In this document: piece by piece, positions 35,395 through 47,320 of the stretch
Layout of the letters: every line of letters starts with the position of its first letter
Numbering within the stretch: the first letter of the stretch is position 1
NCBI GenBank assembly: GCA_033398695.1
Contig: CM065817.1
Location: forward strand, 66,948,001-67,012,000
DNA: 64,000 bases
Direction: 5' to 3'
Origin: Orobanche coerulescens
Lineage: Eukaryota > Streptophyta > Magnoliopsida > Lamiales > Orobanchaceae
Position numbers and translations under genes: made by a program
The notes under the pieces: model-generated
What the model was told of the DNA's origin: nothing
What the model saw: only the letters and a program-made list of their open reading frames with translations
Databases searched by the model: none

Positions 35395-35895
35395 TTTGTA
35401 AATGGCTAAGTATAAAAGCCATTACGTACGTTAAGCGTAGGAGATTACGTACGTAAAGATGCAAGCATAACATCCGTCACGTAGAGTACATAACGTACGT
35501 TATGAAGAGAATCGGGCAGGTCTGAACTATGATCGACGAGTGGGCCCGGTGTCGGCAACTTTCGGCATAGATGTGGACAGGTGAGTCAACGTAGAGCTTT
35601 ACGTACGTTATGGGTAGCCCATTACGTACGTTAAATGAGTATCACTGTAGCAATTCAACGACCATGTTACGTATGTTATGGTATAGGCCTTACGTACGTA
35701 AGACATGGTACGAATTGAGGCAGCGGCATCTAGATTGGTATTACCACGTTATGGCATGGGTGTTTCGTACGTAAGCCATCGAACAAATTGAGGCAGCAGT
35801 TTCTGGAATGTTGTTACGTACGTTATCAAGGATAGATAACGTACGTAAAGTTTGTTATGTACGTTATATGGATTACGTAACGTACGTCATGGCTG
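35395..35895 (+). promoter_or_regulatory. U3 array of TTACGTACGTAA palindromes
   Basis: About fourteen TACGTACGTTA-type words occur in 500 bp, often in pairs such as ACGTACGTTA and TTACGTACGTAA, ending just before the TATA-like sequence. The minus-strand C-like solo LTR has the same words at 56300-56670. ACGT is the core of bZIP-factor sites; that role is inference. Confidence 0.7.
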
Positions 35896-37508
35896 AATTT
35901 CGATAAATATGAGAGACTCCGTCATTCGTCATTTTGGAGAGTTTCACTTTGTTTCTTTGTCCTTCAACCCTCCAAGGCCGAGTTTGGCTCTTCTAACCTG
36001 ATTATGTGCGTGATGACATGGGTTGGAGCTTGATATATGAAGATATTATTGATTCTTGAGGATTTTGATTGTGTTGTTCAACTTCAAGAGGTATGTTGGA
36101 TAATCCCCTCTTTATTTTTGGGTTTTGATGTTGTTGTTGATGATTAATTCGTGTGATGATATATTATAGGAGTGTTCTGATAATTCTTGGAGTTTCATGG
36201 AGTTTGAGTTGAGGAATATGATTATATGATGATGTATATATATATATATATTGGAATATGTTGTTTCGTTATGAACATGATTTTAGAATCATGGTATTCT
36301 TGGTGTTCTTGGTATATATCTCATCAAAGAAGAATATGTGATAGGGTGTAAATGGTTTTGAGTACAAACATGGAATTTGATGATTAGAATCAATATTATG
36401 TTGGTTGTAGTGGTCGATTTCGTATGTTCTTGATGAAATATGAATCATGATCTGAGGTTGAATCCGGAAAGATTATGGTTAATCTTGGAATACGATTATT
36501 CATGGTATTGGACTATTTGGATAGTTCGGATTGATGATAATAATCGGTATAATCATTTTGCTATGAATCTAAAAGTATGAACAAGAAGGAACCTTGTTAA
36601 TTCATGTTTAAGGTTGAAGTTGGAATCGAGAATGTTCAGACCCCTGTTATTGGCTTGAATTAATTATTGATATGCTTATCGAATTGCGGCTTGTGTTCGT
36701 ATTATTTGAGTTGAATGGTTTGGTTTTGTATATGATCGAGATATCGTTGAACTGTTGAGTTTGATTGGTTGGTTATATCGGTTGTTGATTATTATCGAAC
36801 GTATTGTTAATTGATTATTGCATTAGGTTGTGAAAAGTGATCGTTGATTTTAACCGTTGTGCTGCAATTGAGATTGGAGAATTCGTGGTTCGCGTTAGTC
36901 GGGGATGAGGAGCTCGTAGATGAAGGCGATGGGATTGGTAATGGCTTCGTCGTATCGGTTTCGAGGCAAGTTATACTTGCTCAGTTCATAATGTTTAATA
37001 AATGGTCTTGATTTCATTTCATTTATGATTCATATAGAAATGATATTATAAATATGAATTGTCGGGATGATGGTATGTATATCATGCTTTGGCTTGGGTT
37101 AAATCATAATGTATAGATTTAAAGGTGTCTGGTGAAAATGGAGATGTGAATTATCTTTAGTCTGTGATATGAAATGTTAGATATAGAGGATAGTTTACCG
37201 TGCAGACATTGATCTCGAGGTGGTGGTTTGTTGATAGTGATGAATTGTACTTCATTCTGGACTATTTGTATAATTGTGTACTCCTTGAGGGATGTTGGTG
37301 GTGGAAAGGTTAGTGTCTCCAGCTTTGAGGTAATTTAGTATTGCTCAATTGTGAGAACAATTATCCTGATGCATTGTTGTATATGTTGTATGTTGATGTT
37401 TCATGTAATGAGTGTGCATCGTTGTTTGGTGTATTTTGTGTTGTTGTCTTTATTAGAACTGTAATTTTAATGGGCCGATGTGTTGAGGGATAAAATCTGA
37501 ATGGTACC

Positions 37509-38650
37509 TGTTGCTACCCAAAATATTATCCGGAGATATATACTGCTAGAATGAGTGGATAGTAAACAAAGTGTGAGACCACTTCCGTTGGAAAAGTAAA
37601 TAACACAAGATTTGCCGGGGTTGTTAGTCCCGGGCTTGAATGCTCTCGCGAGATATTATTAATACAAATATTCAGGGATACAAGTATTAATGTAAGAGTT
37701 CAATTACAATGAGCGTAAAGACCCTTGTTATCTTAGCTTGTGAGCGTGTAGATTGTCGGAAGAACCCGATATGATGTTCTGTGAGTTCTTGTAACAACGT
37801 TGATGAGCTGTAACGGCGGTGAGAGATCGACAGTCTCTCACGGCATGTATTAGCTGTATGTTTGAGCTCCTGGGCTTATGAGTCTCTTTGAATCTGCACT
37901 GTGGAGACTTCTTGCCTCTGCCGACCGTCTTCTGGATGAGAGGTACTGAGAGAGAAATCCTGAGGTAGATTCGGGAGAGGAAGCTAGGAGCTTGATAGTA
38001 TGTATGATTATATGTATTTTCTCTGAACTTAATGGAGAATGCGTGAACCGAATGAAGAATTCGTGAACTGAACGCCGAACCTTTTTCCAGTAGAAGGAGA
38101 TTCTCTATTTATAGGACTTGGATATGCCGGGCGATCGCCTTTGTTGTATTATAATAAGCGGGCGATCGTCTTTAGCACATGGGCTGGTCCCTTTAAAGTC
38201 TGCAGGATTTGCTGGCAGCCAGCTGTGCGGTCCAATGAGAAGCCTGCACGCGTCTGAGTTGCTGTCACGGGTAGTCCCACCTTGTACCTTTCGGTGGGTT
38301 TGTCGGTAGGTGAATCCGTCCTTGTCAGAGACAACTGTTGGTGGTCAATGATCCATGAAACGCGGCGCCTATCTCGGATCTGCACATGGGCGCTGTTTTG
38401 GGATCCAGTCTTCGTAGACTTTGATGGACGATGGTCTCTGTTCGGGGCGTAGGACGGTCGTCCTTAGACGGGCACCAGAGTCGATCGCTAGGTGCCAAAA
38501 GGCGATCGCCTTGGGAGTCGATCGCTAGATACCTGAAGGTGGTCTGGTATCTTCGCTTAGACGAGTTCGCCATAGCTTGATTGGTTGTAGACTCGGTCGC
38601 TCGGCCTTGAGGTCGATCGCCTGTCGAGGTGAATAAATCTCGACACAACA
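37509..38650 (-). mobile_element. Copia solo LTR (1142 bp) nested in the C LTR
   Basis: TGTTG at 37509 and CAACA at 38650 are flanked by GTACC (37504-37508 and 38651-38655), a perfect 5 bp duplication. CCTATAAATAGAG on the minus strand (38103-38115) is a strong TATA box, so the LTR is probably minus oriented. Upstream of it in that sense, 38125-38625 holds many GCGATCGCC-type words. Confidence 0.88.
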
Positions 38651-39365
38651 GTACCCACATCTGGAGTATTCCTGTGTAGATATTTTCGTGACCCTTGGTT
38701 GCGACCTTGGGAGTTTATGTGTTGATAGAACTGTGTTGAGGGATAAAACCTGAATGGTGCCCATGTTCGGAGTATTCCTCTGTAGACACTTCTGTGACCC
38801 TTAGTTGCGACTTTGGGAGTTTATGTGTTAATAGTATAGACATTGTTGACCATTTTGTGAATTGTTGTCTAACGGAAATACGATATTGTGGTCGTGTCGA
38901 TCTTTCATTATCGAGCTATCGTTGTTCACTTGGGGAGTCTTCTGATCCTTATTGGATATGTGTTCTCTTCGAGTTTTATTGTCATGTTGCATCGTGACAT
39001 ATCTGGAGTCATATCTGCATGCTGATCGGTCATGTGTAGGATTCTCAGAACGGACACGTATAGTCATGTGTTGGTTTCGACCTCACATTGAGCTATGCAC
39101 ATGAGACGTACTCCGTGAGATTGATTAGGTACAAGACCACACGTGTATTCGATCGATACCTGTTGGTGGCTTGTGCACGGACATATTTCCATATTGGGCG
39201 TATCGTGACGTCCATCTTTAGCCATATTGATTGGTCGTTCATAGTCCATGTATGATTGGGTATGTTCGACAGTCGATTTTGTCTTTGAGATCCACTATAT
39301 GTGATTTGTATATGTTTGACGATTCTTGTGGTCCTTTATTGATCTTTCTTGGAGTTTACCTTATA

Positions 39366-39780
39366 GATGGTATTCTCGGTCGTTGTTGATCCTTTATTGA
39401 TCTTGCTTGGAGTTTGCCATATCGATGGTATTCTCGATCGTTGTTGGTCCTTTATTGATCTTGTTTGAAATTTACCTTATCGATGGTACTCTCGGTCGTT
39501 GTTGGTCCTTTATTGATCTTGTTTGGAATTTACCTTATCGATGGTATTCTCGGTCGTTGTTGATCCTTTATTGATCTTGTTGGAGTTACCATATCGATGG
39601 TATTCTCGGTCATTGTTTGTCTTTTGTTGATTTTGTTGGAGTTTAACATATCGATGGTATTCTCGGTCGTCGTTAGCCCTTTGTTGATCTTGTGTGGAGT
39701 TAATTATGTAATGGTATTCTCGATTACCGTTGATATATCGTTGGTAGTATTGGAGTTTATCATGTCGATGATATCCTCGT
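39366..39780 (+). repeat. Tandem array, about 7 copies of 58 bp
   Basis: Units begin GATGGTATTCTCGGTCG near 39366, 39424, 39482, 39540, 39596, 39653 and 39711, with the last ones more diverged. The array lies in the candidate intron of the C LTR. Confidence 0.85.
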
Positions 39781-40761
39781 TTGGTGCATGGGTTGTTTAT
39801 TATTATTGATTGTATGAGCGTTCATACTTTGTATCGATATTCGGGACTTGTCATTATTTTGGGGCAGCTGATCTACAGATGTATTGTGTATTATCGGTTT
39901 TATCGGATCTAGGATTTGATTGTGCGATCCGGCGGACAGAGTTTGACATGGATAGATTATTCCATATTGGAGGTATAATGATGTTTTGAGAATCTTGGCA
40001 TTGTTTGAATACAGTACGGATGGTCATATTTGAATTCATTCGTCACTTGAGGATGCGAGGTGTGGATTCAGGTAACGGATGATTTGATATGAATTACCAC
40101 AAATTGGTAAAGTTATTACGGTAAGATTACATTGGAAGTATTCTTACTTTGTGATTACATTGATATGTAATTGTTTATGATGATGGGATCGTTATCATTG
40201 TTGAGTATTGTGGTTGACCCCGTCGTGAGCTTTATCTTTTAGGTACTCGGAGATCGAGCTAGTAGCGATCGTGAAGGGATGAGCTTCTCAGGTGATACTG
40301 GCTATGACATGTATCTGGGAACCGAGTATTTTACTGTTCGTTATATTCCGTTGCAACTGTATTTTTAACTATGTCTATGTTCGTTGTGTGTGTATTTTAA
40401 AATAGCTTTCCGGTTTACCAACTCGTGTATACTTTAAAATGGCCTTTTGGGTATTTCGTAAATTTGGTTTAATTCATGAAACCTTTTTCCTTAAACTATC
40501 TTATCGGTACGTATAAGCGGTGACTTAACGTACATTTTGAAGCTGTCAAGTTTTGGCATTTTTGCCTTATACTTTCAAATGAAATTTTATGACGGTATTT
40601 GAGAATTATATTTTGCAAAACATTTAATTATTCGTAAAATATTACCGTCTTTGCCTCTTTGGCGAGTTTGAAATGATAGTGAAAATGATTTCTAGCCTTT
40701 TGGGTTCCGGTGCGGGGCCCACGGCGCTATAATACCCCCGGATGGTTTTGGGGGTGTTACA

Positions 40762-41297
40762 CCTTGGAAATAGATCTGTTATAGATGTAGCTGTTTGGCC
40801 GGTTGGTGTGATTGAGACAGCTCTGATCGGTGCCTTCAGAATATTTGAACTAAAGGCGATCCACATTTAATGGTTCAGACATTCTCTTTGATTTAGCATT
40901 AAATGTTCTTCAGCGTGGTAGACTGTAGTCTCTTTCGACCGCATTAAATTCTGTTCTATCAGCATTAAATGCTACTTTAATCGTGAATACTTTGTGAATA
41001 AATATGTTTCTTTCACAACGGTTTCAAGCTTTTTTTCAGTCCTGCTGGATATGTATTTTAGATTTCCTAAGTAAAACACCTACAACAAGCTTGTTGTATC
41101 CAACTTCTTCATCTCTGTGTATAATAATGAAACCGCTGTAGGAACGGACTTCTGACTATGCTAGAAGATCTTTCGCTGTATGGACATGTTGTATGAAGTT
41201 TCCTAACAGCTTCCATACTATTTCTCAACAATGACTTTGAAAAGCGTATGTTGTAAGGGTTTAATTGTCAAAACGAGGCTGTATTTTCTCCAACAGG
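40762..41297 (-). mobile_element. Probable Copia R 5' LTR fragment
   Basis: On the minus strand it begins TGTTGGAGAAAATACAGCC at 41297 and is cut by the end of Gypsy C at 40761. Repeats of GCATTAAAT words fit a Copia U3. Its strand and position fit the missing 5' LTR of Copia R, whose gag lies on the far side of Gypsy C. No second copy is available to confirm this. Confidence 0.45.
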
Positions 41298-42898
41298 GCA
41301 TATAATATATTACCACTAAGTCTAAATTAAAGAGCTTAACATTTCTTATTACTCTTTTTTTTCAAAGCCAAACTTGACAACTATTATTTGAAGGAGTGAG
41401 AATATGTTATCATGAAATATATTAAATATACTTTTTCATTTCCGCTTGAAAAGTGTATTTTGATTAAGATTTCATTTTTTAATTTTAATTAATTTAACGA
41501 AGATATAATTTTTTTAAAAGAGCACTCCACCCTTCCATGTGTATTAATTTAATAATATTAAATATTCAATAATAATAGATTTCCAAAAATATTCTTGGAA
41601 TATTAATTAAAGAGAATTAATTTTATATTTTTTTGGTTTACCAACGAAACATAATACTCTCTTGAAAGGTGAAATCATTCTTTCCGCATAAAACGAAAAG
41701 AGACAACGGATTGATTGAATAAAAAATTACTTATTTATAATGTGATCTACTTTTGTTTTTTTCTTCAATTATTTTTTTTCTTCAAGGGTCATTTGACCTC
41801 TTTTACCTTAAGGTGGGTCCGCCTCTGCCGACGTGCAGATCGGTAGGCAGATGCACCTAATCACCGGTTGAACCATGTTACATGTATTCGAGTCAGAACT
41901 CTATGAAAGCTCGGGTTTTATTGGTTAGATTCGAGTCTTTTGTGTTGAGAATTGGCTATAACAACTCCGATTAAGCCTTTAGGCGGGGCCCTCCAATCCC
42001 CAATCTCGTCACCCGACGCCATATTCTCAATGAAGATATCCCACTCCTTCGTTTGAAGGTTTTCCGAGCAGCCTTCCCTTCGTTTGAAGGTTTTCCGAGC
42101 AGTCAGCAGCCTTCCCTTTTTTCTTCTGAACCTCACCTCGCTGATTTCATTCCTCTTAAATTTATTTTTATTTCCTTTGGCAAATTGGGTCAAACCCCTT
42201 TTCTTCCCCCTCTACTCCAGCCTGGGTTACTAAACCTCAGTGGGCTGGGCTTAGAGTAAGTATTTCCTTACCCTTAGCCCACTGTTATGCCAGTGATAGC
42301 TCTCGGCCCACTTATTTTCTCCAGTCCTGGCCTATTAGCACAAATTCCTTCGCTTGTTTCAACCCTATTTTCCAGCCCAATTCCCACTTCCATGCTGCCT
42401 ATATCTATCTCCGCGTCGCCGCCCTTTTCCCCTCTGCCTCAACAGCATCTGGGCCCACCCCAACGCCCGCTTCATCGTGAGTCGATCTTTTTTGGGAACC
42501 ACACCCCTCATCATGAGGCGCCGCCGAGGATTCTGCCTCCCCTCCGCCCGAGAAGGAATTTGGACAGTCCCCACCACCGTTCTCGATTTTTCCTTGCCGG
42601 AGAAGATCTCCGATTCTGTCTGCATGACAGCTTTTACCATCTCCCTCACTGATTGATCGTCGTCTCCGCGTCGCTCCATTCCGACTCCGCTTCCTCCTCC
42701 TCCGCTTCCTTGTGGGATTCTCTATCCATGCATCGGGTTTCCTCGACACGAACTTGAAACAAAGCCCCATCAATTCTGGGGAATACACGGGCTCTGCCTA
42801 TATTTCATTTTGATAAACATCAAGTTGTAGCCAAAATTAAGCCTGCATTACTGTTTAATTTCTTTTTTCCAAACTTATATAAACAATAATCAAGTGGG
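41298..42898. other. Unassigned DNA, possibly host intergenic or promoter-like
   Basis: 41298-41810 is AT-rich with nothing recognisable. 41820-42830 is richer in GC and pyrimidines and has many GGCCCA/TGGGCC words (42236-42460), a motif common upstream of plant housekeeping genes. A short duplication, TTCGTTTGAAGGTTTTCCG, occurs at about 42047 and 42080. Open frames at 42287-42656 are low in complexity and resemble no family I know. I cannot tell whether a small host gene or a gene fragment is here. Confidence 0.35.
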
Positions 42899-45800
42899 CA
42901 GTGGCGGATCCAGGATTACACGATCAAGGGGCAGAATAAAAAAAAAAAAAAAATTCCAACAAAAGAGATAATACTCTAAAGATAAACATTATCGTTTCAT
43001 CCGTAATTCATAACAAAAGGAATAATACATGTTATAAATGTCCACGACGTTCTCCCATATTCTGAAAACGTTGCATTATAGTCTCGTTGTCAACACAAGC
43101 AAAAATATCTTTCTCAATGTAAACAATCAAGCTGTTATTCAACCACTCATCTCCCATTCTCGTGGGTGACTTTTAATAATATTCATGGCGGAAAATGCCC
43201 TCTCCACTGAAGCTGTTGCAACCGGTAACACTAAAGCTAACGTAAGAAGCAAATAGACATATGAAAATATTTCATGCCTTTTTTTCTCCACCATCTTTTC
43301 AGAAAGATTACCAATCCCATCCAATTGAGAGAAATCACTACTCGAACGCATATGATGAATATAAACACCAAGTTGATCTTCAAGCATCAACAAGTCTCTT
43401 TCCGAAAAATCATACGGATAAAATTGAGCAAGACGAACTAGCTTCCGTTTGTCAAAAGCTATGAAGTTATTTCTCGGACTCAAGCATGCCAAACAAGTAA
43501 GTAATTTCGTACTTACCTCATTGAAGCGATCATTTAATTCCACAAGTTGCCCATCAATTACATGGATAAAAATCTCCACACGGTAACGATGGCTATTTGT
43601 CTTCATTGGAGCATTACGTCGTGATCGCCCCGGAATTACATATTCCTCATCCATGGTAGGAATTGTAATATCATATTTCTTACAAAACGAAGATACATGG
43701 TCAACCAATTCTTCAAACTCATTATCCCTCATCAACTGCAAGTTTTCTTTGCATGTTTTCACTAAACTCATTGCATTCACTATGTCTTGATCCTTCTTTT
43801 GCAATGCAAGAGACAAAATATTTGTTATTCCCAGTACAGTTTTCATTAAAAATAAGTGAAACACAAACTCAAAAGATTGTATTTCTCTCCACAACTTATA
43901 TGCCTCACCCGAGCAATCATTAGGATTATCATCAACAATCATTTGAAGCACATTCACCACATATGGAAACATAGAAAGGATACTAATCAACGTACCATAA
44001 TGCGAGTTCCATCGTGTATCACCGACACGTTTGAGAGTAGTTTCCTGATTTAAGCCCCGTCTTGTTATAAGACAATTTTTTTCAAAAGCTTTTACAAGCT
44101 CTTCTTGGCATTGTGCTCTAAGTGTATCACGGCGCTTACAAGATGCTCCAACAACATTAACCAAACTATTAGCCGTTGTGAAGAAAGAGTTGACATCAAT
44201 ATTTTTCTTTGCTACCGCAACAAGAGCTAGTTGAAGTTGATGAGCAAAACAATGAATATAAAATGCACAGGGTCGTTCTTTCAAAATCTTTGTCTTGAGA
44301 CCATTGAACTCACCTCTCATATTACTAGCTCCATCATAGCCTTGTCCTCGTAACTTGGAAAAGCTCAAATTCGAGGAAGAAAAGAATTTGTCAACAGATT
44401 CCTTTAGTGCACTTGAAGTAGTATCGGTCACATGTTGAACCCCCACAAACCTTTCAATTATTTGTCCTTTATCGTTCACATAACGCAACACCATTGCCAT
44501 TTGCTCCTTTATTGAAACATCACGGGCTTCATCCACCATTAAAGAAAAATATCTATCTTTGATATCGCTCAAGATAAGATCAATTGTTTCTTTATCACAA
44601 CATTTGACAAGTTCTTTTTGAATTGAAGGAGCAATTAATTTTATATTTCCAGGTGCATTTTCCAACACAACGACCTTAACCTTTTCATCATGGTCCGCAA
44701 AAAATTGCAAGAGCTCTAAATAATTACCTCTATTATTTGATTGTGGACTTTCATCATGACCACGAAAAGAAAGATCTTGTCGCAACAAGTACTTGATGCA
44801 CTTAAGTGATGCACTCAAGCAAGTACGATAATCCCTGCGAGCTTGGCTTGTTTGCTTGAATAAAATCATCTCAATGTGTGTAGATTGATGCATCAAATTG
44901 TAAGCAGCTTCTCTAACTTGGTTGTGAACACTACCAACCACTCCAACATGAAGGTTAAATCTTTCTTTTGCCTTCTTCCAATTATTGAAGCCTACCCCAG
45001 TGAATGCATCACCACCCACTTGATCAAAGTTAGATTTGAAGAGATAACAATGGAGACAAAACGCAGCATCTTTAGCAATGCTATATTCCAACCAATCATA
45101 CTCATCAAACCATTGAGTAACAAAACGTCTATTAATTCCCGAATGATTAGTTTGCGGGAACTTGTAATTTCTAGGTTGACAAGGGCCTTTTTGTAGATAT
45201 GCCCTTCGGATCTCATCCCGGATATTCGGGCTATAATCAACCATTCGAGTTCTTAGTCCAGGATCTGCCTGAAGATTAGCTAATATCTCATCCACTTCAA
45301 GTGGTCTTGCATTTGAGTTTCCCATATTAGACGGAGAAGGACTATCACTGGATAACTTTCTTTTAAAGAATCGTTCCATAATTGATAGATCTGCAAATCA
45401 ATTTATTATTTTTATCAAAAATAATAATAATACTGACCTAAAAAATAACTTTCTTCAATTTATTATTTTTATCAAAACTTGAAATTCTGCCTAAAAAAAT
45501 TCATAACCGATCATAATATACCTTAGTCCTTAAGTTCCAGTCAAAGTCCCAACAAGATATATCTAAGAAGGAATCCCGAATGACTTCACTTAATTGACTA
45601 AATCTCACCACTAGTGGCTTAAACCTCACTCTCTGGATTCCTTGACTAACCGATCTTTCTTATCTTATGGATTAGGTCCCCTTTTTCTCAATCTAAGCAA
45701 GCAGGTCTTGAAGAGCCTTAAGCACAGAATCGACAATTCATAAAACCACAAAAATTCATAAATCTAAAATTAAATCTAAAACACACAAAGACAAATAAAA

Positions 45801-46329
45801 AATTCCACTTCCAAAAAATCTAAAACATACAGCAGCAACTAAATCTATAACATGAACAAAAAATTCCACCTCCAATTAAATATAAAAAAACCCATCCCCA
45901 ATTGAAAAGCAAAAAAAAAAAGGCACCTGCTGGCTGCTGCAGCAGCGGTCGGAATCGGAGAGGCGGAGCGAGTCGGGCGACCTCTTTTTCCCAGTCCCAG
46001 CAGCGGGTCAGCGGCTAACGGAGGATCCGCGCGGAGCAAGGCGTTTTTTTTCTCCCTTTTTTTTCTTCCTCTTCTTCTCTGCTTCCCACCCCGTGCTTTT
46101 TTTTTTTTCTCCCAGTATTGAGTATCCCGTGATTTTTTCTTTCATTTATTAATTATAGTTGGGCCTTTGACTTTGGGCAAGCTTAGTGTTAATTAGTTGG
46201 GTTGGGTTTGAGGTTGGGTTGGGCTTGGGGTTGGGTTTTTAATTTTTTTATATATTATTATAATATAATATGTAAAAAAAAATCAAGGGGTCAGACGACC
46301 CCTCTTGTCCCTCACTGCATCCGCCCCTG
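42899..46329 (-). mobile_element. hAT DNA transposon, structurally complete (3.43 kb)
   Basis: The ends CAGTGGCGGATCCAG (42899) and CAGGGGCGGATGCAG (inverted, ending 46329) are 15 bp inverted repeats with two mismatches. The flanks are identical 8 bp target duplications CAAGTGGG (42891-42898 and 46330-46337), as expected for hAT. It contains one minus-strand transposase gene. The non-coding 45380-46329 part has pyrimidine-rich tracts, GGGTTGGG repeats and a T-rich stretch. The perfect duplication suggests a recent insertion. Confidence 0.95.
43139..45379 (-). CDS. hAT transposase (TTF-type zinc finger), C-terminus frameshifted
   Basis: A single uninterrupted 746-codon frame. Residues about 85-170 resemble a TTF-type zinc finger (W-F-D-E-Y-D-W-L-E-Y and F-C-L-H-C-Y-L-F). 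About 180-400 fit DUF4371/RNase H-like hAT core sequence, with L-M-V-D-E-A-R-D and H-C-F-A-H-Q-L-Q-L-A-L. The end has the hAT dimerisation signature V-A-T-A-S-V-E-R-A-F-S-A-M (about 720-732). Near codon 737 (about 43165-43175) the frame changes: nine unrelated residues precede the stop at 43139-43141, while another frame continues with M-G-D-E-W-L-N-N-S to a stop at 43032-43034. So about 45 C-terminal residues are lost. The protein should bind element ends and catalyse cut-and-paste; whether this copy works is unclear. Confidence 0.9.
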   Translation of the reverse strand: MERFFKRKLSSDSPSPSNMGNSNARPLEVDEILANLQADPGLRTRMVDYSPNIRDEIRRAYLQKGPCQPRNYKFPQTNHSGINRRFVTQWFDEYDWLEYSIAKDAAFCLHCYLFKSNFDQVGGDAFTGVGFNNWKKAKERFNLHVGVVGSVHNQVREAAYNLMHQSTHIEMILFKQTSQARRDYRTCLSASLKCIKYLLRQDLSFRGHDESPQSNNRGNYLELLQFFADHDEKVKVVVLENAPGNIKLIAPSIQKELVKCCDKETIDLILSDIKDRYFSLMVDEARDVSIKEQMAMVLRYVNDKGQIIERFVGVQHVTDTTSSALKESVDKFFSSSNLSFSKLRGQGYDGASNMRGEFNGLKTKILKERPCAFYIHCFAHQLQLALVAVAKKNIDVNSFFTTANSLVNVVGASCKRRDTLRAQCQEELVKAFEKNCLITRRGLNQETTLKRVGDTRWNSHYGTLISILSMFPYVVNVLQMIVDDNPNDCSGEAYKLWREIQSFEFVFHLFLMKTVLGITNILSLALQKKDQDIVNAMSLVKTCKENLQLMRDNEFEELVDHVSSFCKKYDITIPTMDEEYVIPGRSRRNAPMKTNSHRYRVEIFIHVIDGQLVELNDRFNEVSTKLLTCLACLSPRNNFIAFDKRKLVRLAQFYPYDFSERDLLMLEDQLGVYIHHMRSSSDFSQLDGIGNLSEKMVEKKRHEIFSYVYLLLTLALVLPVATASVERAFSAMNIIKSHPREWEMSG

Positions 46330-46337
46330 CAAGTGGG

Positions 46338-46479
46338 TATCACTTGTCAAGTTGATCTTTCAACTTATGCCAAATGTTTAGTTATAGTCTAGAGGAAATC
46401 TAATAATTTATAATGCCTCTTTGGGAAGTCTCAATAGCGAACTATCATGTGTAGCATAAAGAAGTATGGAGTTCGATAC
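46338..46479. other. Short unassigned flank
   Basis: This 142 bp lies between the hAT target duplication and the C-like solo LTR. It was contiguous with 42890 before the hAT insertion. I see no gene or repeat in it. Confidence 0.5.
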
Positions 46480-47320
46480 GGTAACACCCCGAGTACGGCA
46501 GTGTCGTGGACCCCACACTGGGACAACTCAGGCGATACCAAAACACATATTAAACATAATCTTATCGTGATATCGAATCACAAATCAATTATCATTACTC
46601 CGATTAGGAGTTTACAAGTAGTACGGCTATTAGCCTTAGAATACACATGATCCAAATATTAGTATAAACCATATGAAGATGGAATATACTTAAAATAATA
46701 GTACAATCGATAATAGTTTACATAAAACAGAAAATAATATTACATGTTTTAATCATAACCGAACAACAAAAAGACCAGGGACCCCCGAGCTAGTATCCTC
46801 CACACCCTTCGCTGTCACCGTGCTCTTCCCGTGCTTTGCCCTTGCCGTGATCTAAAATATAACACAAGTATTTCGCCCAAAACCACAGGGTCGGATATAC
46901 ATGATAATAATTCTCAAGACGTTATACAATTCACATATATTGGATCTCAAGGAGACAACTCGACTGTTGAACATACCCCTCGGGCGTAAGAACAACCAAT
47001 CACAAACCGTTAATCATAATCAATCAAACATGGAATATGAATGACCAATCAATATGGCTCAAGATGGACATCATAGTACGCCCGATCCAGAAATGTGTCA
47101 GTGCATATGTCCACCCCGTATACGGAATCCAGAATACATGTGGGACAATGTACCTAATTAGCCTCACGAACTACGTCTCGTGTGCACAGTCCAATGCGGA
47201 AACATCCACGCATGACATTATGTGCCCGGCTAAAAATAGTACACAATAACCAATCGGAATGCAGATATGATTCCAGATATGTCACGATACAACATGACAA
47301 CGAAACTCAACGAATGACAC

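Larger units (their letters stand above)
35146..40761 (+). mobile_element. Gypsy-like C, 3' LTR (about 4.47 kb without its insertion)
   Basis: In order: a TTACGTACGTAA array (35400-35890), a TATA-like GATAAATATG (about 35902), a splice donor CAAGAG/GTATGTTGG (36091), GAGGCAAGTTATACTTGC (36963), a nested Copia solo LTR (37509-38650), two copies of an 80 bp unit at about 38651 and 38757, a 58 bp tandem array (39366-39780), acceptor TATCTTTTAG (about 40240), the leader hairpin (40700-40722) and the end GGGGGTGTTACA. After removing the insertion and one TSD copy it is about 4.47 kb, very long for an LTR. Confidence 0.8.

Noticed and set aside
35395..35895. ACGTACGT words as a satellite repeat
   Set aside because: Spacing is irregular and the words are confined to a fixed position in LTRs, so they look like clustered sites rather than a satellite.
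39366..39780. CRISPR-like regularly spaced repeats
   Set aside because: A simple head-to-tail 58 bp tandem array with no unique spacers, in a plant LTR.
42287..42788. Overlapping open frames of 100-127 codons on both strands
   Set aside because: Low-complexity Pro/Ser/Arg-rich translations in GC- and pyrimidine-rich DNA; no family resemblance and open on both strands.
43261..45240. Plus-strand and alternate minus-strand frames within the hAT gene
   Set aside because: They are shadows of the 746-codon transposase frame and have no domain of their own.
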